Both the position numbers and the translations under genes were made by a program. From contig NZ_CP051230.1 in NCBI RefSeq assembly GCF_017792385.1, positions 186,001-250,000 of the forward strand: 64,000 bases of DNA. The letters run 5' to 3'. Shown here one piece after another: positions 15,208 through 24,672 of this stretch. Each line of letters begins with the position of its first letter. The first letter of the stretch is position 1. The notes beneath the pieces are model-generated. The model had not been told where the DNA came from and ran no database searches. It saw nothing but the letters and a program-made list of their open reading frames with translations. This stretch comes from Hyphomonas sp. (lineage in GTDB: Bacteria; Pseudomonadota; Alphaproteobacteria; Caulobacterales; Hyphomonadaceae).

Positions 15208-17442
15208 ATGGCGCAACCGCGTTCGATCAAGAATGTGCTCTACTCAGCAGCTGCGGCAACGGCGCTGGGATTGTTGGTACCCGCACAGGGCTGGGCTCAG
15301 GAAGACACGCCGGAAACTGAATCCGGTGCGCTGATGCTGGACGAACTGGTCATCACGGCCCGGAAGCGCGAGGAAAGCCTGCAGGACGTTCCGATAGCCG
15401 TGACCGGCATTGGCGGTGACCAGCTGCGCGACGAGCAGATTACGGACCTGTCGGAAATCGCCCTTCAGGTGCCGAGCTTCACCTTCCAGTCCCAGAACAG
15501 CATGGAATCGGAGATGTTCATTCGGGGCGTCGGTTCGGTACGCCTGAATGGCGCCACGGCAGACCCCTCGATCGGCACATTCCTCAATGAGGTATATGTC
15601 GGCCGCCGTGGCTCTGCGACGCCTCCGATCTTCGACCTGTCGCGAGTGGAAGTCCTGCGCGGCCCGCAGGGCACTCTGTTCGGCAAGAACATTGTGGGCG
15701 GTGCAATCAATCTGATTACCGCAGCGCCGCAGGACGAGTTCGATGCCGGAGGCTCTCTGTCCATCGGCAATTACTCCAGCGTTCTGGCTGAGGGCTTCGT
15801 CACCGGACCCGTAACGGACACGGTGTCGGCCCGCCTGGCGCTGTTCCGCGAAACCCATGACGGCTACGCCAAGAACATCGTCACCGGACAGGATCTTGAA
15901 GACAAGGATTCCACAGCTGGCCGCCTGTCGGTGAACTGGGATGCCTCTGACACCGTATTCGTGTCGATTGTCGCCGATTACAGCCAGGATCGCGCCGGCG
16001 GCCCGTCCCGTCATGCCGTCGATGATCCGAAAACGCCGGGCTTTGGCTTCATCACGCCAAACATTCCGGAAGACCCGCGTGTGAACGTCTCTCCCTATGA
16101 TCAGTATGCCGACCGGGACACCGCCGGCCTGACCGGACGCGTCGAATGGGATATCGGCGACATGTCGCTGGTCTATCTGGCAGCCTATCGCTATGGACAG
16201 GGAGACGGGCGCTGGACACAGGCAGGCGCGGGCTCTCCCCCCTCCATCACGGACAGCACGCTTACCCAGCATGAACTCTATCAGGGCGTCACGCAGGAAC
16301 TCCGCCTCGCCTCCTCCCAGGACAACGCTTTGCGCTGGATCGCTGGCCTGTATTACCTGGACGAGAATGTGAAGCGCGTGTCCCGCAACACCGCCACATC
16401 CTTCCTCCCCGGTGGCCCCGGCGGGACACGTGACTCGCTCGACGGAGACAACATCTATCTGGGTTACAGCGACACGGCCAGCTATGCCGTATTCGGGGAG
16501 ATCGAGTATGATCTCACCCAGGACCTGACCCTGGCCGTGGGCGGACGTTTCACGACCGACAAGAAGGATCTCGATACGCGTGCCGTCATTCTGGACTACG
16601 GCCTGCCGGGAGACATCCTGTCTCCGGCGCCGCTGCAGGAAGAATATGACGTCGTACAAAGCGAAGAATGGTCGGAATTCACGCCGAAAGTGGCACTGAA
16701 CTGGACTCCGACCGAGAATGCGCTGCTGTATGCCTCCTATGCCAGCGGCTACAAGGGCGGCGGCTGGCAGGGCGCAACAGCGAATGCCATCGCAGCGGCC
16801 ACCCCCTATGATCCGGAATCTGCCGCGACCTATGAGGTTGGCCTGAAGGCGGAATGGTACAACAACCGCCTCCGCACAAATCTGGCCGCGTTCTATACCG
16901 ACTTCACCGACCTTCAAGTGGAGCTGCTGGACGATGTGAACCTGACGCTGGTTGTGGCCAATGCGGCAGATGCCGCCATCAAGGGGGTGGAGTATGAAGT
17001 CCGCGTCCTGCCGACCGAATGGCTCACCCTGTTCGCGGCAGGCTCCTTCCTCGATACGGAATACAAGGATTACATCGATCCGCTCCGTGGCATCGACTAT
17101 AGCGGCAACCAGCTGCAACGGACGCCCGACTTCCAGTACACGATCGGCGCCGATGTCGACCTCCGCCTGACGGACTCGCTCGATTTCGTGGCGGCCCTCA
17201 ACTATTCCTATCAGGACCAGATGTTCTGGGGCCCGGACAATCACAATGAAGAGCCGGGCTATGGCCTGCTGAACGGCCGGATCGGCGTCGCGTCCGCTGA
17301 CGGACGCTGGACGGCCACGATCTGGGGCAAGAACATGTCCGATGAGCTGTATCGCGTCAGCATCATTCCCTTTGCCGGGGATGAAGTCTCCGTCTTCGGG
17401 GCGCCCCAGACCTATGGCGTCAGGTTCTCGGCCCGCTACTAG
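15208..17442 (+). CDS. TonB-dependent outer-membrane receptor
   Basis: This 744-residue receptor has a signal peptide (cleavage near GWAQ, residue 31). A TonB-box-like DELVITARKREESLQDVP is followed by a plug domain (about residues 55-170) with RGVGSVRLNG and VEVLRGPQGTLFGKNIVGGAI, then a 22-strand barrel. The C-terminus YGVRFSARY ends in an aromatic residue, as required for barrel insertion. The receptor belongs to the group with a VITARKREE TonB box that is abundant in sphingomonads and Hyphomonadaceae. The substrate is unknown; carbohydrate, aromatic or siderophore uptake are all possible. GGGAGG stands 8-13 nt before the ATG. It is followed by a strong terminator and faces a ThDP enzyme gene. 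Confidence 0.95.
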   Translation: MAQPRSIKNVLYSAAAATALGLLVPAQGWAQEDTPETESGALMLDELVITARKREESLQDVPIAVTGIGGDQLRDEQITDLSEIALQVPSFTFQSQNSMESEMFIRGVGSVRLNGATADPSIGTFLNEVYVGRRGSATPPIFDLSRVEVLRGPQGTLFGKNIVGGAINLITAAPQDEFDAGGSLSIGNYSSVLAEGFVTGPVTDTVSARLALFRETHDGYAKNIVTGQDLEDKDSTAGRLSVNWDASDTVFVSIVADYSQDRAGGPSRHAVDDPKTPGFGFITPNIPEDPRVNVSPYDQYADRDTAGLTGRVEWDIGDMSLVYLAAYRYGQGDGRWTQAGAGSPPSITDSTLTQHELYQGVTQELRLASSQDNALRWIAGLYYLDENVKRVSRNTATSFLPGGPGGTRDSLDGDNIYLGYSDTASYAVFGEIEYDLTQDLTLAVGGRFTTDKKDLDTRAVILDYGLPGDILSPAPLQEEYDVVQSEEWSEFTPKVALNWTPTENALLYASYASGYKGGGWQGATANAIAAATPYDPESAATYEVGLKAEWYNNRLRTNLAAFYTDFTDLQVELLDDVNLTLVVANAADAAIKGVEYEVRVLPTEWLTLFAAGSFLDTEYKDYIDPLRGIDYSGNQLQRTPDFQYTIGADVDLRLTDSLDFVAALNYSYQDQMFWGPDNHNEEPGYGLLNGRIGVASADGRWTATIWGKNMSDELYRVSIIPFAGDEVSVFGAPQTYGVRFSARY

Positions 17443-17463
17443 ACCGGCAACACGCGCAAACAG

Positions 17464-17503
17464 AAAGGGCGATACGGCACTTGGGGCCGTGTCGCCCTCT
17501 TTC
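17464..17503. terminator. Terminator between TonB receptor and ThDP enzyme genes
   Basis: A stem of AGGGCGATACGGC and GCCGTGTCGCCCT (one mismatch) has AAA on the left and TTTCC on the right. It is suited to terminate both converging genes. Confidence 0.85.
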
Positions 17504-17523
17504 CTTTGCGGGGTACCTGTCCC

Positions 17524-19095
17524 CTATCTGGCCGGCACATGGGCCGCGATCAGCCGGGGGCCGTCCGACGCAAACGCCCGCTCGAGGGCCGTGTCAAACT
17601 CTTCCGCTGTCGTTGCATTTACCGCGGGCACACCCTGGGATTCCGACAGTTTCACCCAGTCGATCTCCGGGTGACCCAGCCCCAGCAATTCCTGCGCAGC
17701 CGGCCCCGGATTGCCGGCGCCGGTCCGGGCCAGTTCAATGTTCAGGATGCGGTAGGAATGGTTGACGAAGACGACATTGACCACATTCGCACTCTCCCGC
17801 GCCATGCTCCACAGGGCCTGGTTGGTATACATGCCGGCACCATCCCCCGTGATGCAGAGGGTCTTGCGGTCAGGGGCTGCCAATGACGCCCCCAGTGCGA
17901 GCGGCATGCCCTGCCCGATTGCACCCCCGGTCAGCATCATCCAGTCGTGCGGACGGGCGCGCTGCGTCATCAGGAAACTCGGCAGGCCATTGGATACACC
18001 ATCATCCGAAACGAAGCAGCCTTCGGGCATGTGGCGCGCAATGGACGCGCCGATGGCTGCTGCGTTCAGTGTGCCGGTAGGCGCGCCCGGCAGGTCCAGT
18101 TCGGCCATGGGCGCGGCGTCTCTTACGCCGAGCGCGTCGGCCAACGCAGCGAGAATGGCTGCACTGTCCGTATCCGGTCCGCCGATCATCATGGGCGTGC
18201 AGCCCTCCGGGACCAGCACGCTGGGCTTGCCGGGATAGGCAAAGAAGGCCACCGGCACCTGCGTGCCCGCGATCAGCATCAGATCTGAGCCTTCGAGATC
18301 TGCCATCGCGCCTTCAGCGAAATATTGCATCCGGTCCGGCACGAAGCGGCCCGCACCGCGTGCCTGTCGCGGGAAGAACGTGTCGGTCAGCACCCGCACA
18401 CCGGCTGCCTTCACCCGCGCGGCCTGGGCCAGCCCGGCTTCGGTCAGCGCCGTGCCGTTGATGATGACGACCGGTTTGCTGGCGGCCTTGACGGCTGCTG
18501 CAGCAGCATCGATGGCGGCGGGACCCGGCTGGCGCAGAGCGGGACGGGTTCGCTTCGCGCCGGGCCTGCCTCCCTCCAGCCAGGCGGTGTCTGCCGGCAG
18601 GATCAGCGAAACCGGACCGGGCTGCGGCCCGAAACTGGCTTCCCAGGCCTGCGCGGCGAGGTCGCCCGCCTTCGCCACCGCATCAGCTGACTTGATCCAG
18701 CGGGAATTTGGCCCGGCCATGCCGATCACATCCGAGGCCAGCGGCGCATCATAGCGCTGGTGCGGCACGGCATGATCGCCAATCACGTTGATCATGGGTG
18801 TCCATGCGCGGCGGGCATTGTGAATGTTCGCCCCGCCATTGAGATACCCTGCCCCGAGGTGCAGCAAAGTCATGGCCGGCATGCCGGTCACCCGGGCATG
18901 CCCGTCCGCCGCGCCGGTGGCGACGCCTTCGAACAGGCACAGCGTCGACTTTATGCGCGGCTCATGGTCCAGCGCCGTGACGAGGTGCATTTCCGACGTG
19001 CCCGGATTGGCGAAGCAGGCGGTCACGCCATGATCTGCCAAGGTCGAAACAAGCGCTTCGGCGCCTGTCAGTGTCTGAATTGGCTGGTCTGTCAT
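17524..19095 (-). CDS. Thiamine-diphosphate-dependent enzyme, acetolactate synthase-like
   Basis: This 523-residue protein has the three-domain ThDP decarboxylase/synthase fold. The cofactor-activating Glu is in CLFEGVATGAADGHAR (about residue 56), the central domain covers about 190-330, and the ThDP/Mg motif GDGAGMYTNQALWSM with downstream NHSYRILNIE lies near the C-terminus. The C-terminal region is shorter than in biosynthetic IlvB, and no small subunit gene is near. It may therefore be a decarboxylase or lyase (benzoylformate or oxalyl type) and not the isoleucine/valine enzyme. It lies 40 nt downstream of a CoA-ligase-like gene on the same strand, suggesting a shared acid-catabolic role. 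That pathway is inference. Confidence 0.8.
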   Translation of the reverse strand: MTDQPIQTLTGAEALVSTLADHGVTACFANPGTSEMHLVTALDHEPRIKSTLCLFEGVATGAADGHARVTGMPAMTLLHLGAGYLNGGANIHNARRAWTPMINVIGDHAVPHQRYDAPLASDVIGMAGPNSRWIKSADAVAKAGDLAAQAWEASFGPQPGPVSLILPADTAWLEGGRPGAKRTRPALRQPGPAAIDAAAAAVKAASKPVVIINGTALTEAGLAQAARVKAAGVRVLTDTFFPRQARGAGRFVPDRMQYFAEGAMADLEGSDLMLIAGTQVPVAFFAYPGKPSVLVPEGCTPMMIGGPDTDSAAILAALADALGVRDAAPMAELDLPGAPTGTLNAAAIGASIARHMPEGCFVSDDGVSNGLPSFLMTQRARPHDWMMLTGGAIGQGMPLALGASLAAPDRKTLCITGDGAGMYTNQALWSMARESANVVNVVFVNHSYRILNIELARTGAGNPGPAAQELLGLGHPEIDWVKLSESQGVPAVNATTAEEFDTALERAFASDGPRLIAAHVPAR

Positions 19096-19135
19096 CCGGT
19101 GTCCCTTGTGTCGTGTTTGTTCTGGTTCGTGAATT

Positions 19136-21010
19136 CTAGAGGATCAGGAGGTTCGCAGGTGCCGGTTCGGCGTCCTGGTAGAGCCGCTCCACCTCACCCT
19201 GTCGCAGGGCCTGTGTGCGGGACTGGTTGATGTAACCCTTCTCCGTGATCTCCCCATTGTCCGCCAACGGCGGAGTTGCCTGCAGGAGGACGCGCGCAAC
19301 ACGCGCCGAGACATTGGGGTGAGCCTTGTTGTGTGCCCCCAGCCCTTCGCGAATCCGGTCATGGACTGCGGGATGGTTGACGAGTTCCGCCAAAGGCAGG
19401 TCCTCGCCGACCAGACGCCGGCACCAAGCCTCGTTCAGGAAACCAAGCAAGCGGATGTCGTTCTGGTTCAGACCGCACACGACGGCGTCCGACAGCGCGC
19501 CGCCAGTTGCAGCCACAGCCTGCACGCGCACAGTCCCCGCCGACACCCAGGTGCCATTGGCCAGCTTGAATTCTTCCGCCGTGCGCCCGTCGAAGGCGAG
19601 CCCGCGCTCCGGGCGATCCGGATCGATAAATTTCACGGCATCGCCAAGCTTGTAGCAGCCTTCCTCGTCAAAGGCCTCGGCGGTCTTGGTGTCGTTGCGG
19701 AAATAGCCCGGCGTGACGTTCACGCCTTTCACCCGCAATTCCATCTTTTCCGCATTCGGCACCATCTTGAACGTATTGCCCGGCAGGGGCAGTCCGATCA
19801 GACCCATCCGGTCATTTGGCCAGTGGACATTGGAGGCCGTCGGCGCCGTCTCGGTCGCGCCATACCCTGCGGACAGGGAAATGCGTTCGCCCGTGATCCT
19901 TACGGCCACGGCCTGAATACGCTCATAGATATCCTGCCCCATCGAAGCACCGCCATATGCCATGCAGACAAGACGCCTGAAAAACACCTCCGCCAGCTGA
20001 TCATCGCGCTCAAGCTCTGTTGCCAGGGCGGCCCACGCCGCCGGCACCGTCGTGTGCTGGGTCGTGGAGACATCTTTCAGGTTTCGCAACATGTCCGGCA
20101 GGCGCGCCGGGGTTGGTGCCCCCTGGTCAATGTAGAGCGTACCGCCCCAGTCCAGCATGTTATGCAGAATGGCATGCGCGCCATAGGTGTGGCTCCACGG
20201 CAGGAAGTTGCACATGACCTGCGGGCCACCGGTGATCTCGTCCAGACGCGCTTCGTCCCAGACGGACCGGATCATGCGGGCATTCGAGGCCACCATGCCC
20301 TGCAGGTTGATCACGGCCTTGGGCTCCCCTGTGGAGCCGGAGGTCATCATGTATTTCGCGACCGTGTCCGGAGTCAGCCGGTCATAGGCTGCATCGACGG
20401 CTTCGGTTGGCGCGCGCATGAATTGTTCGAGACGGATGGCTTCGCAGCGCTCCGGCGCGCGGCCGCTATAGATGACAAGCCGCCCCTGCAGGTCCATCCC
20501 GTCCAGTGCGCGCTGATAGTCTGCACCATCTTCGACATAGATGAATTTCGGTCGGGTCAGACCGTCAATGTATTTGAGCCGTCCCAGATCTTCACTCAGC
20601 AGCGCATAGGCTGGCGTCACCGGCACAGCGGGGCTGCCGGCCCACATGGCCGCGTACATGATCAGTGCATTGGCGATGGAATTGCGCGACAGGATCATCA
20701 GTGGCGCGTCCTGCCCTGCGCCGGCATCCAGAAAACCCTGCACGAGGCGGCGCACGGACTCGAGACCGGCGGCATAGGTCATCGTGTTCCAGCCCTCGGC
20801 TGACGGATTTTCCGGATCGCGCTCTGCCAGCCAGACCGTGTCCGGCCGATGTTTGGCCCAGTGCACCAGCGGCGCCAGCATGTGCGGCGGGCAGGCTTTC
20901 AGCGGCTGGCCGCTGTTCAGATAGATCGTGCCATCCGGCCGGCGGTCGACCTCCAGCTTGAGTGGCAGATAGGGCACTTCGCGGAAGGGTATGTCCAACG
21001 TGTCTGGCAT
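19136..21010 (-). CDS. AMP-binding acyl/aryl-CoA ligase, feruloyl-CoA synthase-like
   Basis: This 624-residue adenylate-forming enzyme carries the P-loop-like KYMMTSGSTGEPKAVINL and the adenine-binding GYGATETAP. A C-terminal lid shows the variant LAFDGRTAEEFKLANGTWVS in place of the usual GRxKD hinge, which is characteristic of feruloyl-CoA-synthase-like ligases. The N-terminus (FREVPYLPLKLEVDRRPDG) also resembles that group. It would activate a hydroxycinnamate or related carboxylic acid to its CoA ester. The ATG at 21010 was chosen because an upstream extension to 21103 reads as an unrelated basic leader. The ThDP enzyme gene follows after 40 nt. No enoyl-CoA hydratase/aldolase (ech) gene is nearby, so ferulate as the substrate is uncertain. 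Confidence 0.82.
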   Translation of the reverse strand: MPDTLDIPFREVPYLPLKLEVDRRPDGTIYLNSGQPLKACPPHMLAPLVHWAKHRPDTVWLAERDPENPSAEGWNTMTYAAGLESVRRLVQGFLDAGAGQDAPLMILSRNSIANALIMYAAMWAGSPAVPVTPAYALLSEDLGRLKYIDGLTRPKFIYVEDGADYQRALDGMDLQGRLVIYSGRAPERCEAIRLEQFMRAPTEAVDAAYDRLTPDTVAKYMMTSGSTGEPKAVINLQGMVASNARMIRSVWDEARLDEITGGPQVMCNFLPWSHTYGAHAILHNMLDWGGTLYIDQGAPTPARLPDMLRNLKDVSTTQHTTVPAAWAALATELERDDQLAEVFFRRLVCMAYGGASMGQDIYERIQAVAVRITGERISLSAGYGATETAPTASNVHWPNDRMGLIGLPLPGNTFKMVPNAEKMELRVKGVNVTPGYFRNDTKTAEAFDEEGCYKLGDAVKFIDPDRPERGLAFDGRTAEEFKLANGTWVSAGTVRVQAVAATGGALSDAVVCGLNQNDIRLLGFLNEAWCRRLVGEDLPLAELVNHPAVHDRIREGLGAHNKAHPNVSARVARVLLQATPPLADNGEITEKGYINQSRTQALRQGEVERLYQDAEPAPANLLIL

Positions 21011-21051
21011 AGTGAGCGCGTTTCTTCCCGTGATGGTTTTTTCTGTCCGGC

Positions 21052-21837
21052 CTATTCGAAGCCCGGTGTGGGGATATGGATCACTTCTCCGCAATGCTTG
21101 CAATGCACCGCGTCGCGTTCATGGAAACGCAGACCGCACTCCTCGCACTCCTGCTCCACCTTGTCGCGCGGCTCCACAATGGTGCGCAGCAATTGCAGGA
21201 ACAGGGTCAGGCCCAGCACCATGACAATGATGGAGAGCAACCTTCCGCCGGGGCCGACCATCAGTACATCGCCATACCCGGTTGTCGTCAGGCTGGTGAC
21301 TGTGAAATAGAGCGCGTCGATATAGGTGTGGATGCCGTCATTGATGCCGACCTGGGTCGAGTAGACCAGCGCCGCCATGATGAAGACGAACACGACGAGA
21401 TTGGTCACCTTGTCGATGATCCGTTCGTGACGCTGGAAGAAGGGCGTGATCACTTTCACCCGTTTGATGAAGGTAAAGGCGCGGATTGCCCGTACCGCCC
21501 GCAGGACCCTCAGGAAGGCAAAATTCGATACCAGAAGCGGCGCGAACATGGTGATCACCACGATCAGATCGGCGATGTTGATCGGGCGGACCACAAAATT
21601 CCAACGATGGCGTGCGATGTAGAAGCGGGCCAGCAGGTCCGCCAGGATCACACTGCCGATGACATAGTCGATGGCGAAGTGCGTGCGGTCGCGCTGGTCG
21701 AAGGGCGCCCACAGGAAATATCCGATCGTAATGACGTCGAAGGCCAGCATGGCCCAGCGGAACAGGAACGGCCAACGGCCCGTGCCCTCATACAGCCAGA
21801 ACAGTGCCCGATTGAGCCCCTTGCGTTCCTTCTTCAT
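21052..21837 (-). CDS. Voltage-gated-type potassium channel with C-terminal zinc ribbon
   Basis: This 261-residue ion channel subunit has S1-S4 helices across residues 25-125. The S4-like helix is charge-rich (FLRVLRAVRAIRAF, about 108-121). A pore helix leads into the K+ selectivity filter TTTGYGD (184-190), followed by S6. The C-terminal tail contains four Cys, CEECG and CKHCG (residues 231, 234, 246, 249), a likely zinc ribbon. This short tail is less common than RCK/TrkA domains in bacterial Kv-type channels. The start at 21837 overlaps the upstream HD gene by 4 nt (ATGA), indicating translational coupling in a pyrC-HD-channel operon. Confidence 0.88.
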   Translation of the reverse strand: MKKERKGLNRALFWLYEGTGRWPFLFRWAMLAFDVITIGYFLWAPFDQRDRTHFAIDYVIGSVILADLLARFYIARHRWNFVVRPINIADLIVVITMFAPLLVSNFAFLRVLRAVRAIRAFTFIKRVKVITPFFQRHERIIDKVTNLVVFVFIMAALVYSTQVGINDGIHTYIDALYFTVTSLTTTGYGDVLMVGPGGRLLSIIVMVLGLTLFLQLLRTIVEPRDKVEQECEECGLRFHERDAVHCKHCGEVIHIPTPGFE

Positions 21838-22421
21838 GCCCCCTCCAGCGCCGCAACCGCCCGTGCGAGATTTGCGCGGGCCGCCTCTTCCCATTCTCTA
21901 TGGGCCAGCGGCGTGAAGTAAAGCCGTTCCCGCTGCAGGAAACCCTTCAGGATCGCCGACCGGCCTGCGCGAAACTGCTCTTCCGGGACAAAGGCATATT
22001 CGGCGCGGATATCCTGTTCATACCGGTCGTAGACGGGCCGGGGCGCCGCCAGGATCGCCAGATCGAGATCGAGAAACAGGGACAGATCCGCCGCGTCATG
22101 TTCGGCCAGGCCGTCCGGCACAGTATGGGTGGCTGTGGCGCGGATAATGGTGGCGGCAAAGGCCAGATCACCAGCCGTGAGATGCCCGGCCGCATCATGC
22201 TCCAGCAGCCGGGCGCTCTGTTCTTCATTATCCCGTGCAGCCGGATCATAGATCGCATCGTGCCAGTAGAGCGCCCACAGCACCGGCTCTGGCCGGTGGA
22301 ACTCCGCTTTCCAGCGCTGGTAATGGCCCAGCAGAGCCTCGACATGCGCCCATGTATGATAGTGGCGCTGCGGCTCGGCGTGGCGCGCGCGCAATCCGCT
22401 CAGCAGCGGCGCAGGGATCAC
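21834..22421 (-). CDS. HD-domain-like predicted metal-dependent phosphohydrolase
   Basis: This 195-residue helical protein carries HD-superfamily motifs: a first His region in RHYHTWAHV, the His-Asp pair in ALYWHDAIYDP, a third His in ATATHTV, and a following DLDLAIL Asp. Relatives are annotated as predicted metal-dependent HD phosphohydrolases of unknown substrate. It overlaps pyrC upstream by 4 nt and the ion channel downstream by 4 nt, so all three are co-translated from one message. A nucleotide-directed activity would fit the pyrimidine neighbour, but this is inference only. Confidence 0.8.
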   Translation of the reverse strand: MIPAPLLSGLRARHAEPQRHYHTWAHVEALLGHYQRWKAEFHRPEPVLWALYWHDAIYDPAARDNEEQSARLLEHDAAGHLTAGDLAFAATIIRATATHTVPDGLAEHDAADLSLFLDLDLAILAAPRPVYDRYEQDIRAEYAFVPEEQFRAGRSAILKGFLQRERLYFTPLAHREWEEAARANLARAVAALEGA

Positions 22422-23752
22422 CCCATCGGCTCCAGTGTCTCGTTGAAGCGAACGGGCTGGCCACCACCTTTCCGAACGATTTCACCGTCCCGCATGACAA
22501 AGCCTCCGCGGATGATGGTCGCTACCGGCCAGCCGGTCGCCTCGAACCCGTCATAGGGCGTCCAGCCGCATTTCGACTTCGTCCAGTCATGCGTGATGGT
22601 TTCCTTGCGCTTCAGGTCCACCACCGTGAAATCGGCATGATAGCCTTCCGCGATGCGGCCCTTGTCAGCGAGCCCGAAGACACGCTGCGGCCCGGCACTG
22701 GTCAGTTCGACAAAGCGCTGCAGGCTGAGCTTCCCATTGTTCACATGGGTCAGCATGACCGGCACGAGTGTCTGAACACCCGGCATGCCGGAGGGTGACG
22801 CGGGATAGGGCCGCTCCTTTTCCTCGCGCGTGTGCGGCGCATGGTCGGTGGCCAGCACATCCACGATGCCGGCATTCAGTGCGCGCCAGAGTGCATCCTG
22901 ATGGCGCTGTTCGCGCACCGGCGGATTTTGCTGGGCGAAGCCTTTCAGGCGTTCATAGCAATCCGGCGCGGCCAGCGTGAGATGGTTCGGCAGGACTTCG
23001 ACGCTGGCAAGATCCTTGGCGTCCCGCAGCAATTCCATTTCTTCGGCGGTTGAAATGTGCAGGACATGGATCCGTTTACCCGTTTTGCGCGCCAGGCGCA
23101 GCAGGCGGCGCGTCGAGCTGACAGCGGCCTCCACATCGCGCACGACGATATGGCTCTGCCAGTCACCCTGCACAGCCAGGCTGCGGCGCTCCTCGAGACG
23201 ATACTCGTCCTCGGAATGGAATGCCGCCCGGCGCTTGATGGCGCGCAGCACGGCTTCAACCCCTTCATCATCCTGGATCAGCAGATCGCCGGTCGAGGCG
23301 CCCATGAAGACTTTCACACCGCAACAGCCCAGCATCTGCTCCATTTCAGGCAGGAGGTCGGTATTGTCGTGGGTCGCCCCGGCATAGAAGGCATGGTCTG
23401 TGTCCATACGCCCCTTCGCGCGGGCCAGCTTGTCGGTCAGCGCATCCGGCGTGATCGTGGACGGGTTGGTGTTCGGCATCTCGAACACGGCCACAACGCC
23501 GCCGAGCGCGGCGGAGCGGGCCTCGGTCTCGAGGTCTGCCTTGTGCTCCAGGCCAGGTTCCCGGAAATGTACCTGGCTGTCGATGACGCCGGGCAGGATG
23601 TGCAGTCCGGTGGCATCATATGTCTCGCCGGCATCCACGCCGGTCAGATCGCCAATATGGGCGATGCGCTCGCCCACCACGCCAATGTCGGTTTGCACCA
23701 TGCCGCCGGGAGAAACGACGGTGCCGCCTTTCAGGATCAGATCATAGGTCAT
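22418..23752 (-). CDS. pyrC: Dihydroorotase
   Basis: This 444-residue amidohydrolase converts carbamoyl-aspartate to dihydroorotate in pyrimidine synthesis. The metal-binding HxH motif is in DSQVHFREPG, a His is in HVLHIST, another follows LPNHLTL, and the catalytic Asp is in LATDHAPH. KVFMGASTG stands where class I enzymes carry the metal-bridging Lys region. The length and substrate-binding NTNPSTITP segment fit a dihydroorotase better than a hydantoinase. The gene heads a three-gene overlapping run with an HD hydrolase and a potassium channel. It is divergent from ygfZ, with 107 nt for two promoters. No pyrB lies next to it. Confidence 0.9.
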   Translation of the reverse strand: MTYDLILKGGTVVSPGGMVQTDIGVVGERIAHIGDLTGVDAGETYDATGLHILPGVIDSQVHFREPGLEHKADLETEARSAALGGVVAVFEMPNTNPSTITPDALTDKLARAKGRMDTDHAFYAGATHDNTDLLPEMEQMLGCCGVKVFMGASTGDLLIQDDEGVEAVLRAIKRRAAFHSEDEYRLEERRSLAVQGDWQSHIVVRDVEAAVSSTRRLLRLARKTGKRIHVLHISTAEEMELLRDAKDLASVEVLPNHLTLAAPDCYERLKGFAQQNPPVREQRHQDALWRALNAGIVDVLATDHAPHTREEKERPYPASPSGMPGVQTLVPVMLTHVNNGKLSLQRFVELTSAGPQRVFGLADKGRIAEGYHADFTVVDLKRKETITHDWTKSKCGWTPYDGFEATGWPVATIIRGGFVMRDGEIVRKGGGQPVRFNETLEPMG

Positions 23753-23859
23753 GGCGAATGGGGTGTGCTTCCGAAGGGGTCAAGTCAAGGGTGGTTTTCC
23801 GTATCATGCCATGGCAACCGCCTCTTGAGATGGGTCAATACCCTTCCTACAACAGGCAT

Positions 23860-24672
23860 ATGAAACGCATTCTCCCGAACCGCGCCATCCTCCGCCTGAG
23901 CGGCCCAGACATGCTGCTTCTGCTGGGGCGGACGGTCACTCATTCGGTCGACAACTGGCAGACGGGTGAAATGCGGTATGGCGCGTTGCTCACACCACAG
24001 GGCAAGGTGATCGCCGACTATCTGGCGATGCTGGCGCTCGACAATATCTATCTGGATGTGCATGCGGACGCGGCCGACGATCTCGAAAAGCGGCTGAAAA
24101 TGTTCAGGATGCGCAGCGATGTCGCAATCGAGCGCCTGACCGGAGATGTCGTGACCGAAGGCAGCTGGATTGATGTCCGGTCGCCGCAAATGCCACACCG
24201 GGCCATCACGCCAGACGGAGTGTCTGCCATCACCATGCCTGAGGAGGAATGGCATGCTGCCCGCATTGCTGCCGGCGTGCCGGAATGGGGGGCCGATTAT
24301 CGCGCAGCCGAGGTTTTCCCGACCGACATCAACATGGATATGATGGGCGGCATCGACTACAGGAAAGGCTGCTTTGTCGGTCAGGAAGTGGCCAGCCGCA
24401 TGAAACGCAAGGGCAAGATCCGCAAGCGCACGGTAAAGCTGCGTGGCGACAAGCTGACCCCCGGCGCCGATATCCTGGCGGGCACTCCGGTCGGCACGGT
24501 CACCAGTGTTGCCGGCACGACAGGACTGGCGCTCGTCCGCACGGACCGGCTGGCAAAGGCTGAACAGGACGGCGCGCAATTCACCTGCAATGGCGCGCCC
24601 GTTACATTCGACCTGACTGACTGGCAACGCGCGGAAATCGACAGTCACGTCGCGGAGCCAGCCGATGACTGA
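23860..24672 (+). CDS. ygfZ: YgfZ-type folate-binding, iron-sulphur cluster maturation protein
   Basis: This 270-residue protein is homologous to the T-protein of glycine cleavage. The signature KGCFVGQEVASRM (family K-G-C-x-G-Q-E) lies near residue 170. YgfZ proteins help assemble or repair certain [4Fe-4S] enzymes in a tetrahydrofolate-dependent way. The ATG at 23860 gives the usual N-terminus (RILPNRAILRLSGPD); an upstream ATG at 23830 would add ten residues and is less likely. The gene overlaps tag by 8 nt at its 3' end, so the two are translationally coupled. Confidence 0.9.
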   Translation: MKRILPNRAILRLSGPDMLLLLGRTVTHSVDNWQTGEMRYGALLTPQGKVIADYLAMLALDNIYLDVHADAADDLEKRLKMFRMRSDVAIERLTGDVVTEGSWIDVRSPQMPHRAITPDGVSAITMPEEEWHAARIAAGVPEWGADYRAAEVFPTDINMDMMGGIDYRKGCFVGQEVASRMKRKGKIRKRTVKLRGDKLTPGADILAGTPVGTVTSVAGTTGLALVRTDRLAKAEQDGAQFTCNGAPVTFDLTDWQRAEIDSHVAEPADD

